Source: Sphingomonas pruni NBRC 15498 (GTDB lineage Bacteria > Pseudomonadota > Alphaproteobacteria > Sphingomonadales > Sphingomonadaceae). From it: a stretch of 36,374 nucleotides of DNA. A program made the translations under genes and the position numbers. Shown in pieces: positions 32,698 to 36,374 of this stretch. The stretch covers positions 1 through 36,374 of the forward strand of contig NZ_BCYZ01000046.1 of assembly GCF_001598455.1 (NCBI RefSeq), in the 5' to 3' direction. Below the pieces are notes generated by a model. The model had not been told where the DNA came from, did not search any database, and saw nothing but the letters and a program-made list of their open reading frames with translations. Each line of letters begins with the position of its first letter. Within the stretch, counting starts at the first letter, position 1.

Positions 32698-33661
32698 AAC
32701 GCTAATAATGGACGACCTGCCCGATCCCGTCGCGGGGCCGGGGCAGGTGGTCGTCGCGGTCAAGGCCTGCAGCATCAATTATCCCGATGTCCTGATCATC
32801 GAGGACAAATACCAGATGAAGCCGCCGCGCCCGTTCGCCCCGGGCAGCGAGATATCGGGCGTGGTCGATAGTGCCGGTGAGGGCGTGACCGACTTCAAGC
32901 CGGGCGATCGCGTGCTGTGCACCACCGGCGCCGGCGGCCTTGTCGAGAAGATCGCCGTTCCCGCCGCGTCGCTCTATGCGCTCCCCGCCGAACGCAGTTT
33001 CGAAGAAGGAGCGTCGCTGCTCCTGACCTATGCCACCAGCATCCATGCGCTGCTCGATCGCGGTCATCTCAAGGAGGGGCAGACCCTGCTCGTCCTCGGC
33101 GCTGCGGGCGGGGTTGGCCTGGCCGCGGTCGAACTGGGCAAGGCGTTCGGCGCGCGCGTCGTGGCGGCGGTGTCGTCCGAGGAGAAGGCGCAGGCATGCC
33201 GCGATGCCGGCGCCGACGATGTGGTGATTTACGGGCGCGCGCCGTTCGACAAGGATCAGTCGAAGGCGCTGGCGGATCAGTTCAAGGCGGTGCTCGGGGC
33301 CGGCGGTGCCGACGTGATCTACGACCCGGTCGGCGGCGATTATGCCGAGCCGGCTTTGCGCTCGATCGGCTGGGAAGGGCGCTATCTGGTCGTCGGTTTC
33401 CCCGCCGGCATCCCCAAATTGCCGCTCAACCTGACCCTGCTCAAGAGCTGCGACGTGTGCGGCGTGTTCTGGGGCGCGTTCGCCGCGCGCGATCCCCAGG
33501 CCAATCGCGCCCATGTCGATCGCCTGTTCCGCTTATGGAAGGACGGCAGCATCGCCCCGCGCGTGACTGAGGTCTTTCCGTTCGAGAAGGGCGGCGACGC
33601 CATCGCCAAGATGGCCGCGCGCGGCGCGATCGGCAAATTGGTGGTCAAGGTCGCGGACTGA
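32660..33661 (+). CDS. NADPH:quinone oxidoreductase-family MDR protein
   Basis: A 333-residue zinc-free medium-chain dehydrogenase/reductase. The N-terminal GroES-like part has [21 protein letters not shown] and [28 protein letters not shown]. The Rossmann motif [21 protein letters not shown] (about 148-168) matches the quinone reductase AxxGxxG pattern. The end has IGKLVVKV. The SD GGGAGAGAG lies inside the leuD coding sequence before ATG 32660. Probable reductant of quinones or enones with NADPH; exact substrate unknown. The 38-nt overlap with leuD implies cotranscription. Confidence 0.9.
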   Translation: MRALLSKAPGGPETLIMDDLPDPVAGPGQVVVAVKACSINYPDVLIIEDKYQMKPPRPFAPGSEISGVVDSAGEGVTDFKPGDRVLCTTGAGGLVEKIAVPAASLYALPAERSFEEGASLLLTYATSIHALLDRGHLKEGQTLLVLGAAGGVGLAAVELGKAFGARVVAAVSSEEKAQACRDAGADDVVIYGRAPFDKDQSKALADQFKAVLGAGGADVIYDPVGGDYAEPALRSIGWEGRYLVVGFPAGIPKLPLNLTLLKSCDVCGVFWGAFAARDPQANRAHVDRLFRLWKDGSIAPRVTEVFPFEKGGDAIAKMAARGAIGKLVVKVAD

Positions 33662-33669
33662 GTTTCAAA

Positions 33670-33815
33670 TCCTCCCCATCGCAGATGGGGAAGGGGACCG
33701 GCCGCGTAGCGGACGGTGGAGGGGCCGCAGCCGCGCAGCGGCGAGGACGGGGTATTTCCCCTCCACCAAGCCGCTGCGCGTCTTGGTCCCCCTCCCCAGC
33801 ATAGCTGGGGAGGAA
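33670..33815. repeat. Intergenic repeat, copy B (two inverted units)
   Basis: Two related units in inverted orientation: 33671-33724 and 33758-33813. The second, reverse-complemented, aligns with the first over most of its length (CCTCCCC...GGGGACC...GGTGGAGGGG). Bases 33758-33798 equal bases 32-72 of the window over 41 nt. Smaller hairpins (CTCCCCAGC-ATA-GCTGGGGAG) lie inside. It fills most of the 271-nt gap between the oxidoreductase gene and DUF1476; the rest (33816-33932) holds no visible ORF and probably the downstream promoter. Confidence 0.85.
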
Positions 33816-33932
33816 CGGGGGCGCTGGCGCTCGTTCGCGGCCTGAGGCGACGGGCACGAGCAAACGCGCCCCTTCCCATAGCCGCCGCGCAATCCTATCT
33901 CCCCAGGCGTAACGAAACGCCAGGGAGCAAAC

Positions 33933-34256
33933 ATGACCACCTTCGACGACCGCGAACGCGCCTTTGAAACCAAGTTCGCGCGCGATGAAGAGATGGCGTT
34001 CCGCGTGATCGCCCGGCGCAACAAGCTGCTCGGCCAATGGGCCGCGGGGCTGATGAAGCTGACGCCCGAGGAAACCGACGCTTATTCCAAAGCGGTAGTC
34101 CAGGCGGATTTCGAGGAAGCCGGAGACGAGGACGTCGTGCGCAAATTGTTCGGCGACCTGACCGCGGCCGGAATCGAGATCGAGGAAAGCGATGTCCGCA
34201 AGGCGATCGAGGACCAGACGGTCGAAGCTCGCCGGCAGCTGATGGAATCCAAATAA
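33933..34256 (+). CDS. DUF1476 protein (F1-ATPase zeta inhibitor-type)
   Basis: A 107-residue mainly helical protein. It starts TTFDDRERAFETKFARDEEMAFRVIARRNKLLGQWAA, the conserved DUF1476 N-terminus. In Paracoccus this family is the zeta subunit that inhibits ATP hydrolysis by F1-ATPase, whose first helix is the inhibitory segment. The rest (LTPEETDAYSKAVVQADFEEAG...) forms the helical bundle. The inhibitory strength of zeta differs among alphaproteobacteria, so function here is inferred. Next to bolA and grxD, the usual order. Confidence 0.92.
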   Translation: MTTFDDRERAFETKFARDEEMAFRVIARRNKLLGQWAAGLMKLTPEETDAYSKAVVQADFEEAGDEDVVRKLFGDLTAAGIEIEESDVRKAIEDQTVEARRQLMESK

Positions 34257-34257
34257 C

Positions 34258-34488
34258 ATGCCGATGGCGGCCGACGATATACGCGCATTGATCGTTGCCG
34301 GCATTCCCGACGCGCGAGTCGAGATTACCGACCTAGCCGGCGACGGCGACCATTATTCTGCACGGGTGGTGAGCAAGTCGTTCAGCGGCCTTTCACGCGT
34401 GAAGCAGCATCAGGCGGTCTATGCCGCGTTGGGCGGCCGGATGGGCGGGGTGCTCCATGCGCTCCAGCTCACGACCGCCGCCGAATGA
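34258..34488 (+). CDS. bolA: BolA family protein
   Basis: A 76-residue protein with an N-terminal DDIRALIVAGIPDARVEITDL, then GDGDHYSARVVSKSFSGLSRVKQHQAVYAALGGRMGG. The HYSARVVS strand and the SRVKQHQ-VY helix form the BolA nucleic-acid/Fe-S-linked fold; His near VKQHQ is the usual cluster-binding candidate. It starts 1 nt after the DUF1476 stop and is followed 13 nt later by a monothiol glutaredoxin, its usual partner. A second ATG two codons inside is possible. Confidence 0.95.
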   Translation: MPMAADDIRALIVAGIPDARVEITDLAGDGDHYSARVVSKSFSGLSRVKQHQAVYAALGGRMGGVLHALQLTTAAE

Positions 34489-34501
34489 AGGAGTGAAGAC
34501 G

Positions 34502-34834
34502 ATGACCGACGCCGCTCAGGCGCGTATTGCGGAACTGGTACAGCGTTCCGACGTACTGCTATTCATGAAAGGCAGTCCCTTATTCCCGCAATGTGGCTTT
34601 TCGAGCCGCGCGGTGGCGATTCTCCAGCATCTCGGGGTCGAGTTCGACAGTGTCGACGTGCTCCAGGATCAGGAAATCCGCCAGGGAATCAAGGCATTCA
34701 GCGACTGGCCGACCATTCCCCAGCTTTATGTGAAGGGCGAATTCGTTGGCGGGTCGGACATCATGATGGAGATGTACGAGAGCGGAGAGCTGTCCCAGCT
34801 GCTCGCCGAACAAGGAGCGACTCCCGCCGCCTGA
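34502..34834 (+). CDS. grxD: Monothiol glutaredoxin Grx4-type
   Basis: A 110-residue glutaredoxin with the CGFS active site in FPQCGFSSRAV (Cys31), LLFMKGSP in the first strand and WPTIPQLYVKGEFVGGSDIMMEMYESGEL as the glutathione-binding part (TIP, GGSD). It holds a bridging [2Fe-2S] cluster with BolA and delivers it in iron homeostasis. The SD AGGAG is at 34490-34494. It completes the DUF1476-bolA-grxD operon. Confidence 0.95.
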   Translation: MTDAAQARIAELVQRSDVLLFMKGSPLFPQCGFSSRAVAILQHLGVEFDSVDVLQDQEIRQGIKAFSDWPTIPQLYVKGEFVGGSDIMMEMYESGELSQLLAEQGATPAA

Positions 34835-34864
34835 TCGGCGTGCCAAAATAAAAAGGGAATAAAC

Positions 34865-36151
34865 ATGCTACTGCAAGGCGACCTCCCGCGCCGCGCAGGA
34901 GAGAGCGGTGCGCCGCTGATCCTTTGCGATTTGACCCAGAGCTACGCGCCTTCGGGCGGCGGCGGTATCAGCACCTATCTGCGTGAAAAGCGCGATTACG
35001 TGCTGACGCACACCCCGCATCACCTGCTTCAGATCGTGCCCGGTCCGGAAGACAAGATCAGGGTCAACGGCCGCCACATCTTCGCGGAAGTGGCCGCGCC
35101 GCGCGTGCACGGCAGTCCCAATTACCGGTTCATCCTGCGCACCAGTGTGGTCCGCGACATCCTGGCGAAATACCGTCCGGACGTGATCGAGTCGCTCTGT
35201 CCCTGGGTTCTCCCCTGGACCGCGATCAATCATCGCAGGAAATTCCCGGACACGACGTTGGTCGCCGGCTACCGCACCGATTTTCCCAACGCGCATGTCT
35301 ATCGCGTCGGCCGCGAGAAGTTCGGCGAGACGATCGGTCGCGGATTGCAAAAGGCGAGCTACGGTTATGCCGAACTCACCTATCGCGAGTTCGACTGGGT
35401 CTATACGCTGAGCGAGGACGCCCGCGCGGCGCTGGCTCGACGCAGGATCACGCGGACGGACGTGTTGCCGCTGGGCGTCGATATCGACATGTTCTCGCCC
35501 GCCAAGCGCGACCCGGCATTTCGTCAGGAACTCGGTTTCGACTTCCGCGGTCCCTTGCTCGTCTATGCCGGCCGCGTCGACAACGAGAAGCGCGCGGACC
35601 GCCTGGTCGCGATGTTCAAGCAATTGCCGCGCGACCTGGACGCGGCGATGGTGATGATCGGCGACGGCAAGCTGATGGACCGGCTGAAGGCACAGGCGAG
35701 CGGACTGCCGATCGCTTTTCCCGGTTTCGAAAAGGACCGCGCCGAGCTCGCCCGCGCGCTGGCGTCGTCGGACATCTACGTCTCGGCGATGGCGGACGAA
35801 ACCTTCGGGATCTCGGTGCTGGAGGCGCAGGCTTGCGCGCTGCCGGTGGTTGGTGTCGCGTCGGGCGCGATGCCCGATCGCGTGCCTCGGGGCCTCGGTC
35901 TGCTGGGCCCGGTCGACGATACGGCGGCAATGGCGGCGAACGTGCTCGAGATCTGGCAGGGCGACCACCAGGCAATCGGCATCGAGGCCCGCCATCACGT
36001 CGAAACCAACTTCAGCTGGAAGCGAACCTTCGAGCGCTTGCTCGGCGACATCTATCCCAAGGCGATGGCGCAGGCCGCCGAGCGGGCGACCGCCCGCAAA
36101 AGCGGATGGTTCGGCGGCGTGCGCGAGCCGCAACCGCTCGCTGCGGAGTAA
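34865..36151 (+). CDS. Glycosyltransferase, GT4-type (paralogous to the 19005 gene)
   Basis: A 428-residue GT-B protein. The acceptor domain contains LCDLTQSYAPSGGGGISTYLREKRDYV, PDVIESLCPWVLPW and VAGYRTDFPNAHVYR. The donor domain contains LPLGVDIDMFSPAKRDP, LLVYAGRVDNEKRADRLVAMF, VMIGDGKLMDRLKAQA and FGISVLEAQACALPVVG with the EX7E Glu pair near ADETFGISVLE. It parallels the 386-aa protein at 19005 in the Gly-rich loop and the SP-region. A mannosyl- or glucosyl-lipid type role is possible but unproven. SD AAAGGGAA is before ATG 34865, 30 nt after grxD. Confidence 0.88.
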   Translation: MLLQGDLPRRAGESGAPLILCDLTQSYAPSGGGGISTYLREKRDYVLTHTPHHLLQIVPGPEDKIRVNGRHIFAEVAAPRVHGSPNYRFILRTSVVRDILAKYRPDVIESLCPWVLPWTAINHRRKFPDTTLVAGYRTDFPNAHVYRVGREKFGETIGRGLQKASYGYAELTYREFDWVYTLSEDARAALARRRITRTDVLPLGVDIDMFSPAKRDPAFRQELGFDFRGPLLVYAGRVDNEKRADRLVAMFKQLPRDLDAAMVMIGDGKLMDRLKAQASGLPIAFPGFEKDRAELARALASSDIYVSAMADETFGISVLEAQACALPVVGVASGAMPDRVPRGLGLLGPVDDTAAMAANVLEIWQGDHQAIGIEARHHVETNFSWKRTFERLLGDIYPKAMAQAAERATARKSGWFGGVREPQPLAAE

Positions 36152-36187
36152 TCGCGCAGTTAATCTGATCTGGTGGGAAGCCGGGTG

Positions 36188-36229
36188 AGGGCGGACCGGT
36201 GCAAGATCGGGGAGCGACCGGTCCGCCCT
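36188..36229 (+). terminator. Hairpin terminator after the glycosyltransferase
   Basis: Perfect 13-bp inverted repeat AGGGCGGACCGGT (36188-36200) and ACCGGTCCGCCCT (36217-36229) with a 16-nt loop, 36 nt after the stop. There is no U-run. The rest of the window to 36374 has no supported gene. Confidence 0.65.
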
Positions 36230-36374
36230 GCTGAAGCGGGAGACCGCTCGGGCACGCGATACTTTGCAGATGCTGTGCCAGTCGGTGCCAGGCGCGGATT
36301 TGCGCGGGACTCGATGGTTAATGGGCCCTGGGTGCCTGCGCCGCTTGTAAAATATCCCGACGATTTCTGGCCAA

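Noticed and set aside
33812..33835. GGAAC...CGTT pair upstream of DUF1476
   Set aside because: The spacer is 15 nt rather than 16-17 and GGAAC is part of the repeat, so it is probably chance.
36316..36374. Possible gene start at the right edge (MVNGPWVPAPLVKY...)
   Set aside because: An open frame reaches the window end but lacks an SD and typical codon use. Too short to support.

Overview
The window is GC-rich, gene-dense chromosomal DNA with tight overlapping operons. It has the gene content and style of a sphingomonad (Alphaproteobacteria, Sphingomonadales). Pointers are: GGAAC-N16/17-CGTT promoters of the alphaproteobacterial general stress response; an aroQ-accB-accC operon; a DUF1476 (F1-ATPase zeta-inhibitor type) gene beside bolA and a CGFS glutaredoxin; a FecI/FecR/TonB-receptor cassette; and receptor TonB boxes of the D-[IV]-[IV]-[IV]-[ST]-G-R type. 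The genus is an inference from protein style, not a database result. I saw no tRNA, rRNA, CRISPR array, transposase, phage gene or plasmid origin.

Layout. 1-3482: an intergenic repeat, purL (minus), a divergent stress-type exported protein, and a terminator. 3145-5395 (minus): a membrane protein, an MFS transporter and an ArsC-like reductase, tightly coupled. 5434-8705: a tyrosinase locus with two small minus-strand genes diverging from a fungal-type tyrosinase and a DJ-1/PfpI protein. 8688-11562 (minus): aroQ, accB, accC and a secreted protein. 11617-13922: thiS, a paired-hairpin repeat, thiG, a lipoprotein alpha/beta hydrolase, and csbD with a stress promoter and an intrinsic terminator. 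13998-18873 (minus): ECF sigma factor, FecR anti-sigma, TonB-dependent receptor and a multi-spanning membrane protein. 19005-21137: a GT4-type glycosyltransferase convergent with MlaA. 21352-24783: a four-gene operon (SMP-30 lactonase-like, GST, DUF2855, HAD hydrolase). 24842-26381: a VIT1/CCC1 transporter, a palindromic repeat and an outer-membrane barrel with an intrinsic terminator in its leader. 26624-30436: a CoA-transferase operon whose A and B subunits are separated by a phosphatase and a DUF5076 gene, then an epimerase. 30519-33661: leuC, a 38-codon ORF, leuD and a quinone oxidoreductase. 33670-34834: another repeat, DUF1476, bolA and grxD. 34865-36229: a second glycosyltransferase and its terminator hairpin.

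Most genes are housekeeping: purine, biotin-carboxylase/fatty acid, shikimate, thiamine, leucine and Fe-S trafficking. The most unusual signals are these. (1) About 95 bp near the 3' end of leuC is full of codons that are rare in this window (AGA, AGG, TTA, CTA, ACA, AAA, GTA) while the conserved protein motif is preserved. It can fold, by eye, into a pseudoknotted arrangement, and a 38-residue membrane-type ORF follows it directly. (2) A bacterial tyrosinase with fungal-type copper motifs sits in a compact locus of small uncharacterised proteins. (3) The two CoA-transferase subunits are separated by two unrelated ORFs with overlapping stops and starts. (4) A perfect terminator hairpin with a U-run lies just ahead of the Shine-Dalgarno of an outer-membrane gene. 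(5) MlaA carries a TonB-box-like heptad. (6) Three kinds of paired-hairpin intergenic repeat are present.
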